Assembly (NCBI RefSeq): GCF_003987135.1
Contig: NZ_PIPJ01000002.1
Coordinates: 310,001 to 374,000, forward strand
Origin: Aliidiomarina iranensis
GTDB lineage: Bacteria; Pseudomonadota; Gammaproteobacteria; Enterobacterales; Alteromonadaceae
Length of the DNA stretch: 64,000 nt
Reading direction: 5' to 3'
Part shown: positions 28,637 through 36,109 of the stretch, one piece after another
Layout: each line of letters starts with the position of its first letter
Position numbering within the stretch: position 1 is the stretch's first letter
Notes under the pieces: generated by a model
The model's input: only the letters and a program-made list of their open reading frames with translations
Told to the model about the DNA's origin: nothing
The model's database searches: none
Translations under genes and position numbers: made by a program

Positions 28637-31156
28637 TTAGTGCAAATGGGTTTCAAATAATTTGTGAATCCGCCGATACTCATCAAGCCAGCTCGATGGC
28701 TGTACAAAACCATGGGGCTCAACGGGGAAGATAGCGGTTTCAAAATTTTCTTTCTCCAGCTCAATCAGCCGCTGCACTAAGCGCACAGAATCTTGAAAGA
28801 ATACGTTATCATCAACCATGGGTGCATTAATTAGTAATGCATCTTCTAAGCCTTCCGCAAAATATATTGGCGAGCTGCGGCGATACGCAATCATATCGTC
28901 TTGGGGTAAATTCAAGATATTTGATGTGTAGCCTGTATTGTAGTGAGCCCAATCAGTAACTGGCCGCAACGCAGCGCCTGCCTTAAATAAGCCTGGCTCT
29001 TTGAAAAGTGCCATAAAGGTTAAAAAGCCACCATACGAACCACCGTAAGTGCCTACGCGCTCAACGTCTACATTACGGTGCTCACCCATCCAGTTTACAA
29101 CATCAACTAAATCTTCCACTTCTGGCGTGCCCATTTGCCGATACACAGCAGTACGCCAATCACGGCCGTAACCGGCAGAGCCACGGAAATCCAGATCGAG
29201 TACCACGTAGCCTAAATCCGTAAGTTTGCTGTGATACATAAACTCGCGGAAGTAGCCCGACCAGCCCCCATGTGCGTTTTGTAAATAGCCCGCGCCGTGA
29301 ATGAATACAACAGCTGGGTATCCCTCAGCTCGGTTCGGATCGAAATCCTCTGGCAAATAAACCCGGCTATAAATAGGGTCATCCACATGAGAGGAAGGCA
29401 CTTGCACTATTTCTGGTTCGGCCCAAGGCATACTCTCAAATTCAGCTGACACCGTTTCGGTTAACTGTGTTGCCGCGCTACCATTCCGTATTTCCTGCAC
29501 ATACAGCTCATTAGGCTGCAAAGGGCTAGAATGGGTGAGCAGTAACCGGGTTTCGTCGGGGCTTAAGCTGTAGTTTGTCATTCCGTTTAAATCAGTAAGC
29601 TGCTCGATATCGCCGCCGTTTACAGAAACGCGATAAATCTCATAAATCCCCGGATGCTCTACATTTCCTTGAAAGTAAAACATATCGCCCGCTTGGCTCA
29701 AGGTTACGTTATCAACCAAAAACCGACCATCGGTAATTTGTTCAACGTTGCCATTATCGAGGTTTTTAACATAAAGATGAGAATAATTGCTTTCTTCAGA
29801 AAGATACCAAAGTGAATTACTTTCTGGCAGCCAGTTAAAGGCATTAAAATCACGGTTAATCCATGCCTCATCGTGCAGCCTGTGCTGGCTCACCAAGTTC
29901 GCTGAAGCAAAGTCAATTGTGGCGATCCAGCGATCTTTGTTATCCCAGGCGCGCAACATCAGCGCTACTGCGCTGCCGTTTTCGTTCCAAACAATGTTAC
30001 CTTCTGGCGCCGACCAGCCCGGCATTAAGCCAATGGCACGAGGCGCGTTTTTACTTTCGTAGGTTTTTCCTTCCGCGGCATAGTTTTCTTCCCGCACAGC
30101 GGCCAAAACATCTTCGTCAAACCCAGGTAAACTCTCATAACTCAGTTCGGTTTTTTCACCAGTGTTTAAATCTAGCCAATACAAAGTGTGATTCACTGGC
30201 TTTGCATCAGCAACACGGCGACGCACGTTCTGGTTCTCAATTCGCCCCGATTCCGTTACGTATCGAGGCATGAGGTCACCCTCACCACGCCAGCTCTGTG
30301 GCTCCGTAACCGCCACAATGGCGTGCTGAGCTGATGGTGATAAGCTCACCTCCACAACTTGAATATTACTACCCAAATAAAATGGCTCTGGCGCAAGTGA
30401 TGAATTATTCGCAGCCAAAGCCTGTTGATCATCAAACCGCTCTTGGCGCTGGCGACGCTGAACTTGATTGTATTCGATTAGGTTAATCTCTTCGCGAGCA
30501 AGAATATCAGCCGGTTCTTTCAGCGCTTCCGGTGCATCTTGAGTTTGCAACGAAAGTACCAGCTCCGTGAAACCATTGGCCAAGCTAATGGCATAAATAT
30601 CGTTTCCTATGCGGTAACTCAAGCGGCCATCTCGTAAAAACTGTAGGCTTGTTTTGTTCTGGCTATCCCGCGTTAATTGCTGTACTTCACCTGAACTCGC
30701 ATCGAGTACAAAGATATTGCGTTCAAAGATATAGGCGTGCAGCGAACCATCAGAATTCTCAACAGCATTGCCATACGCATGAGCATGAAGCGCGCTGAGA
30801 GCTACTTGGCTTCCATTACCACCGGCTGTGAGGGGCCGTTGGAATAAATCACGCTGTGGGCTTCCTTCGCGCTTACGGCTAAACAATACACTGCGGCCAT
30901 CCCAAGACCAATACGCATTCTCAGGGGCGCGGCCAATCCAATCAGGATCCGCCATGATCTGTTGCATACTAAACACAGATTCGCGCTGCTCACGAGCGTT
31001 TGCTTGCCCTCGTTCTGAGCCTTGGTAAGCCGTTTGCTGAGTGCTTTGCGCAACCGGAGAGCTCACCTCAGCCATACCTTCTTGCATGGGTTCAGAACTA
31101 GAACAGGCCACACTAAATAATGCTGCGCTAATCGCTACCGTAAGTTTTCTCTTCAT
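28637..31156 (-). CDS. S9-family peptidase lipoprotein (DPP-IV-like)
   Basis: 839 aa from the ATG at 31156, which has AAGGA 7 bp upstream; the longer frame from 31183 covers that ribosome site. A lipobox (FSVAC) marks a lipoprotein. The N-terminal two thirds form a beta-propeller; the C-terminal hydrolase has nucleophile Ser in GTYGGSYGGFLTF, Asp in APMVDDNVFFQDS and His in PVEPHGFVQPSS. DFRGSAGYGRDWR is the typical helix before the nucleophile. It likely removes dipeptides or acyl-amino acids at the cell envelope. It is the second S9 enzyme in the window and only distantly similar to the one at 16-18 kb. Confidence 0.92.
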   Translation of the reverse strand: MKRKLTVAISAALFSVACSSSEPMQEGMAEVSSPVAQSTQQTAYQGSERGQANAREQRESVFSMQQIMADPDWIGRAPENAYWSWDGRSVLFSRKREGSPQRDLFQRPLTAGGNGSQVALSALHAHAYGNAVENSDGSLHAYIFERNIFVLDASSGEVQQLTRDSQNKTSLQFLRDGRLSYRIGNDIYAISLANGFTELVLSLQTQDAPEALKEPADILAREEINLIEYNQVQRRQRQERFDDQQALAANNSSLAPEPFYLGSNIQVVEVSLSPSAQHAIVAVTEPQSWRGEGDLMPRYVTESGRIENQNVRRRVADAKPVNHTLYWLDLNTGEKTELSYESLPGFDEDVLAAVREENYAAEGKTYESKNAPRAIGLMPGWSAPEGNIVWNENGSAVALMLRAWDNKDRWIATIDFASANLVSQHRLHDEAWINRDFNAFNWLPESNSLWYLSEESNYSHLYVKNLDNGNVEQITDGRFLVDNVTLSQAGDMFYFQGNVEHPGIYEIYRVSVNGGDIEQLTDLNGMTNYSLSPDETRLLLTHSSPLQPNELYVQEIRNGSAATQLTETVSAEFESMPWAEPEIVQVPSSHVDDPIYSRVYLPEDFDPNRAEGYPAVVFIHGAGYLQNAHGGWSGYFREFMYHSKLTDLGYVVLDLDFRGSAGYGRDWRTAVYRQMGTPEVEDLVDVVNWMGEHRNVDVERVGTYGGSYGGFLTFMALFKEPGLFKAGAALRPVTDWAHYNTGYTSNILNLPQDDMIAYRRSSPIYFAEGLEDALLINAPMVDDNVFFQDSVRLVQRLIELEKENFETAIFPVEPHGFVQPSSWLDEYRRIHKLFETHLH

Positions 31157-31259
31157 TCCGTTATCCTTCATTTTAAAAATCATCCGCTATTAGCCGCTAC
31201 TAATTGCTCCGATTTAAATGCAAAACTCAATACGAACGCCAAAATAATTACTTATTAAA

Positions 31260-31296
31260 ACAAAAAAGCTCGGAGATGATAAGACATACCGAGCTT
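31260..31296 (-). terminator. Terminator of the hppD-hmgA-fahA-maiA operon
   Basis: On the minus strand AAGCTCGG pairs with CCGAGCTT (plus positions 31266-31273 and 31289-31296), followed by a T6 run. It lies 36 bp past the maiA stop, which marks the end of the aromatic operon. Confidence 0.8.
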
Positions 31297-31331
31297 ATAT
31301 GAGCTATCTAAACTGAAACCTGCGTTGAATC

Positions 31332-31991
31332 TCAGCTATTCGCATCAATCTGATTTTCTGGCTTTGCCGCAATAAAAGCCGGTAAGGCTTCTAACGCCTC
31401 GGTAACCGTGAGCAACCGCGGATATGCACTTAGATCAACATTAAATCGCTTAGCGTTATACACCTGTGGAATTAAGCACACATCGGCAAGGCTAACCGTA
31501 TCCCCCACACAGAAGCTGCCCGCGGTATGTTGCAGGCGAGCTTCGAAAGCAGTAAACGCTTGTTCAACCCAATGAGTAATCCAAGTAACCTTAGTTTCAT
31601 CAGGTTGCCCGAGCTCCCCGGTTAAATACTGCAACACACGCAAATTCGCAATAGGCTGCAAATCTGCCGCCATATCCAGAGCCAAAGTACGCACTACCGC
31701 CGCGCGTGCGGGATCTTCTGGAATTAATCGATGGCTTGGAAAGCGCGCATCCAAGTACTCTATAATCGCTAGAGATTGATTGAGAACCAACCTGTCGCCT
31801 GTATTCGGATCCGTTAGCTCTAGCGTTGGTACCAGCTTTGCCGGGTTAAGGCGAACGTATTCAGAACTTTTTTGTTCGCCACCCGATTTAAGCAAATGCA
31901 CAGGGCAATATTCGTATTCCAACTCTTTCAAAGCTAGCGCTATACGCACCCGATAACTCGCTGAGGAGCGCCAGTAACCATAAAGCTTCAT
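31332..31991 (-). CDS. maiA: Maleylacetoacetate isomerase (zeta-class GST)
   Basis: 219 aa. The zeta-GST signature SSASYRVRIALALK at residues 9-22 provides the glutathione-activating serine, and LVPTLE, LNQSLAIIEYLDARFP and the C-terminal GDTVSLADVCLIPQVYNAKRF are typical. It isomerises maleylacetoacetate to fumarylacetoacetate with glutathione. It is the last gene of the operon and its ATG overlaps the fahA stop by one base (TAATG). Confidence 0.95.
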   Translation of the reverse strand: MKLYGYWRSSASYRVRIALALKELEYEYCPVHLLKSGGEQKSSEYVRLNPAKLVPTLELTDPNTGDRLVLNQSLAIIEYLDARFPSHRLIPEDPARAAVVRTLALDMAADLQPIANLRVLQYLTGELGQPDETKVTWITHWVEQAFTAFEARLQHTAGSFCVGDTVSLADVCLIPQVYNAKRFNVDLSAYPRLLTVTEALEALPAFIAAKPENQIDANS

Positions 31992-33013
31992 TACTGCGGG
32001 CCTTTGTAGGCAACTACTTTCTGATCAATAGCGCCAAAAATGCTATTGCCTTCATGGTCATTCATTTCGATACGAATAGTATCACCAAACTTCATGAATT
32101 CAGTAGTTGGTTTGCCATCTCGAATCGTTTCGATCATGCGAACTTCAGCGATACAGCTGTAACCTACACCACCTTCAGATACTGCACTGCCATGATCCGT
32201 GCCCTGCTTATTCGATACAGTACCAGAACCAATAATAGTGCCCGCACTCAACGGCCGCGTCATTGCAGCATGTTGTATTAAGCGATCGAAGTTAAATGTC
32301 ATATCTTCACCGGCATTCGGATAACCGAAAAGCTCGCCGTTATAGGTTGAACGAAGTGGCAAATGAACCTTCCCGCCTTGCCAAGCATCGCCGAGTTCAT
32401 CTGGGGTTACCGCCACTGGCGAGAACACTGAGCTTGGCTTCGAGTTAAAAAAGCCGAACCCTTTACCTAGTTCGTTAGGAATAAGGCCTCGCAGAGAAAC
32501 ATCATTCACTAACATGAGTAAACGGATATGCTCACGGGCATCGTTAGCCTCAACACCCATAGGTACATCGCCGGTGATAATCGCTACTTCACCTTCAAAA
32601 TCGATGCCCCAGCTTTCAGAACCAAGCTCAATATCTTGCCGCGGCCCAATAAATGCATCAGAACCACCTTGATACATTAACGGATCTTCCCAAAAACTTG
32701 GTGGCATTTCGGCACCGCGCGCCTTCCGTACGAGCTCAACGTGATTCACATAGGCACTGCCATCGGCCCATTGGAACGCGCGTGGTAACGGGCTCTCACA
32801 TTGTGCTTCTTCAAAAGCAAAATCGTCGTTTAGCTTATCGTTGTTCAACGCGATATAAACTTCTCTTAGATTCGCTTCCACTTTTTCCCAATTATCAACC
32901 GCAACTTGCATGGTGCCGGCTATTTCTGGAACAGCTACCGCGCGAGCAAGATCTCGGCTCACCACCACTAACTTGCCATCTCGGGTACCATCACGATACG
33001 TCGCTAATTTCAT
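31991..33013 (-). CDS. fahA: Fumarylacetoacetate hydrolase family protein
   Basis: 340 aa. The FAH fold's metal ligands appear in WGIDFEGEVAIITGDV (E-x-E) and LLMLVNDVSLR (Asp), with the substrate loop MTRPLSAGTIIGSGTVSNK and YSCIAEVRMIETI near the C-terminus. It hydrolyses fumarylacetoacetate to fumarate and acetoacetate, the last step of tyrosine catabolism. It is shorter than the eukaryotic-type FAH (~420 aa) and belongs to the bacterial form found with hmgA. One-base overlaps on both sides (hmgA before, maiA after) show tight coupling. Confidence 0.92.
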   Translation of the reverse strand: MKLATYRDGTRDGKLVVVSRDLARAVAVPEIAGTMQVAVDNWEKVEANLREVYIALNNDKLNDDFAFEEAQCESPLPRAFQWADGSAYVNHVELVRKARGAEMPPSFWEDPLMYQGGSDAFIGPRQDIELGSESWGIDFEGEVAIITGDVPMGVEANDAREHIRLLMLVNDVSLRGLIPNELGKGFGFFNSKPSSVFSPVAVTPDELGDAWQGGKVHLPLRSTYNGELFGYPNAGEDMTFNFDRLIQHAAMTRPLSAGTIIGSGTVSNKQGTDHGSAVSEGGVGYSCIAEVRMIETIRDGKPTTEFMKFGDTIRIEMNDHEGNSIFGAIDQKVVAYKGPQ

Positions 33014-34146
33014 TATTTTTTCTCCTGCCAGCTCATTACGTAATCTGGATTCTCAACGGTGTGCGAAACTTCACCTACCTGCAAAGAATCCCGAGCATCC
33101 AACATAACCGCTACTTCATCAGTGAATTTCTTTTTATGCTCACGCCCAGCTTGAAACGCTTTCGGATGAGGCCCATGAGTAAAGCCAGCTGGATGAAAGG
33201 TTACCATACCGCGGTCAATATTATCGCGGCTAAAGAAATCACCGGCGTGATAAAACAATACCTCATCATAATCATCGTTGTTGTGATAGAAAGGCACTTT
33301 CAGTGCACCCGGATCACTTTCAATCGGGCGTGGAACAAAAGTACAAACCACGAAACGCTCTGCCACGAATGTTGTGTGGGCAGAAGGTGGTAAATGATAC
33401 CGATGGCTCATTAACGGGCGAAAATCGCGCCAATTCACCCGTACCGGCGATAAATCACCATGCCAACCAACGGCATCAAGTGGGTTATAAGGGAAGGTAA
33501 CCACAGAAACCTCGCCGTGCCGCTTCACTTCAACCTGCCAACTTTCCTCGCTGTATTGCGCTTTAAATGCATCGTCAATATCAGGCACATCCAAGCAAGC
33601 TGGATCGAAAATAGCATGATTACCCACTAACCCTTTCTCCGGCAATTGGTAGGAACCGTTCGTAGCTTCAATCATGAGTAGCTGCATCGGTTCGGCGGGT
33701 TCAATGCGCCAGTTAGTGGACCGCGGAATAACCACGTAATCACCATCGCGAATACTCAAGTGGCCGTAATCACAAAAGAGCTCGCCGGCACCTTCGTGCA
33801 CAAACAACAAATCATCGCCATCGGCATTTCGAGCGAGCTTTTTCATCGCTGAATCTAAATGCCAAATACGAAATTTACAGTGCGCGTTGAACAGTAAGTT
33901 CTCCGCTAACCAAGGCGAAGCGGTATCGAGCCCACTAAGCTTATTAAAATCAAAACACCGCGGCCGCAATGGCCCTTCCCATTCGCTCCAACCGGTTGGT
34001 GCATGGGTGTGGTGAAAGTGAGTGGCAGGGCCAAAAAAGCCACTGCGCCCTGCTTCCCGCTCATAAATCGCTTCTTCCGGAAAATCAGCATGAGCCTGGC
34101 GCGAAGCCTTCCCTACCTGCTTCGGGAAAGAAATCGGTTTACGCAT
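33013..34146 (-). CDS. hmgA: Homogentisate 1,2-dioxygenase (short form)
   Basis: 377 aa; Pseudomonas and eukaryotic enzymes have about 430-445. It opens the ring of homogentisate to give maleylacetoacetate with Fe(II) and O2. Conserved parts include EGAGELFCDYGHLSIRDGDYVVIPRSTNWRI (cupin) and VPFYHNNDDYDEVLFYHAGDFFSR, then GMVTFHPAGFTHGPHP. By spacing, His288, Glu295 and His324 are the likely iron ligands, but the His-Glu spacing is one residue longer than in the canonical YHRNCMSE segment. It overlaps hppD by 8 bp and fahA by one base. Context makes the assignment firm. Confidence 0.9.
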   Translation of the reverse strand: MRKPISFPKQVGKASRQAHADFPEEAIYEREAGRSGFFGPATHFHHTHAPTGWSEWEGPLRPRCFDFNKLSGLDTASPWLAENLLFNAHCKFRIWHLDSAMKKLARNADGDDLLFVHEGAGELFCDYGHLSIRDGDYVVIPRSTNWRIEPAEPMQLLMIEATNGSYQLPEKGLVGNHAIFDPACLDVPDIDDAFKAQYSEESWQVEVKRHGEVSVVTFPYNPLDAVGWHGDLSPVRVNWRDFRPLMSHRYHLPPSAHTTFVAERFVVCTFVPRPIESDPGALKVPFYHNNDDYDEVLFYHAGDFFSRDNIDRGMVTFHPAGFTHGPHPKAFQAGREHKKKFTDEVAVMLDARDSLQVGEVSHTVENPDYVMSWQEKK

Positions 34147-35209
34147 TGTCTAATACTCCACGGCGAATTTGATCTTCTTCAATCGATTCAAATAACGCTT
34201 TAAAGTTGCCTTCACCAAACCCTTCGTTACCTTTACGCTGGATAATTTCGAAGAATACCGGCCCGATCACAGTTTTTGTGAAAATTTGTAACAAAATACC
34301 ATCTTTCATTGGCGCACCATCGATAAGAATCGCCAGCTCACGCAAATCATCAAGGTTCTCTTCATGGCCTTCAACGCGTTCATTTACCTTGTCGTAGTAC
34401 GTATCTGGCGTTGTCATAAACTCCATACCACGCTCGCGAAGTGTGCGCACAGTGCGATAAATATTATCCGAACTCATTGCAATATGCTGAATACCCTCGC
34501 CATTGTAATCTTTCAGGTATTCTTCGATTTGCGATTTATCATCGTGCGATTCATTGATAGGAATACGAATCTTACCGCATGGCGAAGTCATTGCGCGGCT
34601 CAATAGGCCGGTAAGTTTACCTTCGATATCGAAATAGCGAACCTCACGGAAGTTGCCGATACGCTCATAAAAACCAGCCCATAAATCCATGTTACCGCGA
34701 AATACATTGTGGGTAAGATGATCAACGTAATCCATACCTACCGCAAAGTCTTTCATTTCCGCTTCCCAGTTGTCATAGAAACGAAAATCAACATCATAAA
34801 TCGATTGGCTGCCGTAGCGATCAACAAAGTACAAGGCACTTTCACCGATGCCATAAATTGCCGGGATATTCAGTTCCATAGCGCCAACATCGGCTTTAAA
34901 CTCTTTCGCACCGTTAGCTAAGGCATGCTGCATTGCATGATCTGCATCCGCTACACGAAATGCCATACCGCAAACACTTGGGCCATGCTCACGAGCGAAA
35001 TCTTCAGCTTGTGAAGAAGGCTGGCCGTTCACAATAAAGTTGATGTCGTTTTGTTTGAATAACCAAACATCTTTCCGGCGATGCTTCGCTACTTCAGTGA
35101 ACCCTAATTGCGTAAATAACTGTTTTAATGCATCGATGCCCTTGCTATCAGCCGCAGTGTATTCAACAAATTCAAAACCATCAGTTCCTAACGGATTAAT
35201 ATCGCTCAT
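34139..35209 (-). CDS. hppD: 4-hydroxyphenylpyruvate dioxygenase
   Basis: 356 aa, normal for the bacterial enzyme. It converts 4-hydroxyphenylpyruvate to homogentisate. The three iron ligands are evident: His164 in YVDHLTHNVFRG, His242 in GIQHIAMSS and Glu321 in GPVFFEIIQRKG. The C-terminal helix GNFKALFESIEEDQIRRG gates the active site. GAGGA lies 7 bp before the ATG at 35209. It is the first gene of the hppD-hmgA-fahA-maiA operon, with TyrR boxes 190-260 bp upstream. A loose sigma-70 promoter (TTGGCT 35285-35280, CATTAT 35262-35257, 17-bp spacer, minus strand) lies between. Confidence 0.96.
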   Translation of the reverse strand: MSDINPLGTDGFEFVEYTAADSKGIDALKQLFTQLGFTEVAKHRRKDVWLFKQNDINFIVNGQPSSQAEDFAREHGPSVCGMAFRVADADHAMQHALANGAKEFKADVGAMELNIPAIYGIGESALYFVDRYGSQSIYDVDFRFYDNWEAEMKDFAVGMDYVDHLTHNVFRGNMDLWAGFYERIGNFREVRYFDIEGKLTGLLSRAMTSPCGKIRIPINESHDDKSQIEEYLKDYNGEGIQHIAMSSDNIYRTVRTLRERGMEFMTTPDTYYDKVNERVEGHEENLDDLRELAILIDGAPMKDGILLQIFTKTVIGPVFFEIIQRKGNEGFGEGNFKALFESIEEDQIRRGVLDNA

Positions 35210-35236
35210 CTTTATTTCCTCATTATCGTTATATAG

Positions 35237-35437
35237 CTACTGAATTTGCCGTTGCCATAATGTACGGTCGAAACTCGGTAGCCAACACTCGCCGCACAAG
35301 TAATGCGGAGTGAAAGAATATTCCAACTCTGTTGTACCTTGTTTATCTATGTAAAGGCTAGCAAAGGCGGCGCAACTCAGCTGTGCATAGAACTTAAACG
35401 TTCGTAACGTTACCTTTACATCACAAGCACAAACCAT
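35237..35437 (-). CDS. Possible small Cys-rich ORF before hppD (doubtful)
   Basis: A 66-codon frame with AGAGG 9 bp before its ATG, ending 28 bp before hppD. Five Cys occur (two in MVCACD, one mid-protein, then LCGEC). It would have to be transcribed from a start upstream of the perfect TyrR box, and it covers the weak TyrR box, which argues against it being real. No family recognised. It could be a leader peptide or chance; I lean to chance. Confidence 0.2.
   Translation of the reverse strand: MVCACDVKVTLRTFKFYAQLSCAAFASLYIDKQGTTELEYSFTPHYLCGECWLPSFDRTLWQRQIQ
35403..35420 (-). promoter_or_regulatory. Weak TyrR box upstream of hppD
   Basis: CGTAAC-N6-TTTACA (plus strand) matches the TyrR consensus TGTAAA-N6-TTTACA at 10 of 12 positions, the right half being perfect. 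Its centre is 50 bp from that of the strong box, close to five helical turns, so both could be bound on the same face. Pairs of one strong and one weak box are typical of TyrR-regulated promoters in E. coli. Confidence 0.55.
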
Positions 35438-35452
35438 ACTGGCAGCCTCTTA

Positions 35453-35470
35453 TGTAAATATATATTTACA
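35453..35470 (-). promoter_or_regulatory. Perfect TyrR box upstream of the hppD operon
   Basis: TGTAAATATATATTTACA is an 18-bp perfect palindrome that matches TGTAAA-N6-TTTACA exactly. It lies 244 bp upstream of the hppD start, and a tyrR gene lies 640 bp away. This distance suggests an upstream activating site rather than a steric repressor site, unless an additional promoter lies nearby. Confidence 0.85.
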
Positions 35471-35531
35471 TATTAGCATGAAGGTGTCTTGTATACTTTC
35501 CATAGTAGTTTCATTTCGCTGTAACGGTTCA

Positions 35532-36106
35532 GGCAAAGCTGGGTGTCTGCCGCAAGGAATTCAGTGGCGCGAGGTGGGGCTGAGGATGCCGGGCAGAAGT
35601 GTCCGCGCCAAGGATGGCGCGGTACACAGCGACACATGGATGTGCTTGAGCGGTTCTGGCTGGCATCCACAGCCTCACCGGAAGCCACTGCGCTCCATGC
35701 GAAGGCGTATTTGCGGAAGGCTACCGGCAAAGCTGGGTGTCTGCCGCAAGGAATTCAGGGGCGCGAGGTGGGGCTGAGGATGCCGGGCAGAAGTGTCCGC
35801 GCCAAGGATGGCGAGGTACACAGCGACACATGGATGTGCTTGAGCGGTTCTGGCTGGCATCCACAGCCTCACCGGAAGCCACTGCGCTCCATGCAAAGGC
35901 GTATTTGCGGAGGGCTACCGGCAAAGCTGGGTGTCTGCCACATGGAATTCAGTGGCGCGAGGTGGGGCTGTGGATGCCAGGCAGAAGTGTCCGCGCCAAG
36001 GATGGCGCGGTACACAGCGACACATGGATGTGCTTGAGCGGTTCTGGCTGGCATCCACAGCCCCACCGGAAGCCACTGCGTTCCATGCGAAGCCAAGCCC
36101 TACCGG
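35532..36106. repeat. GC-rich array of 2.9 tandem 194-bp units with strong dyad structure
   Basis: Units start at 35532, 35726 and 35920 (GGCAAAGCTGGGTGTCTGCC), exactly 194 bp apart. Units 1 and 2 differ at four positions; unit 3 diverges more and its end is replaced near 36085, though the junction CTACCGG recurs at 36100. Each unit has nested inverted repeats: CAGTGGC/GCCACTG, inside it a 20-bp arm pair (35961-35980 with 36048-36067 in unit 3), inside that CCGCGCC/GGCGCGG and CACAT-GG-ATGTG. GC is clearly above that of the flanks. It starts 4 bp past the tyrR stop. No transposase, no conserved reading frame; identity unknown. Frames of 99-164 codons run through it only because the unit lacks stops. 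The remaining 35471-35531 holds nothing recognised. Confidence 0.9.
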
Positions 36107-36109
36107 AAC

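Noticed and set aside
32653-33393. 246-codon plus-strand frame opposite fahA and hmgA
   Set aside because: It is antisense to two clear catabolic genes with strong motifs and has no recognisable domain; it reflects codon bias of the real genes.
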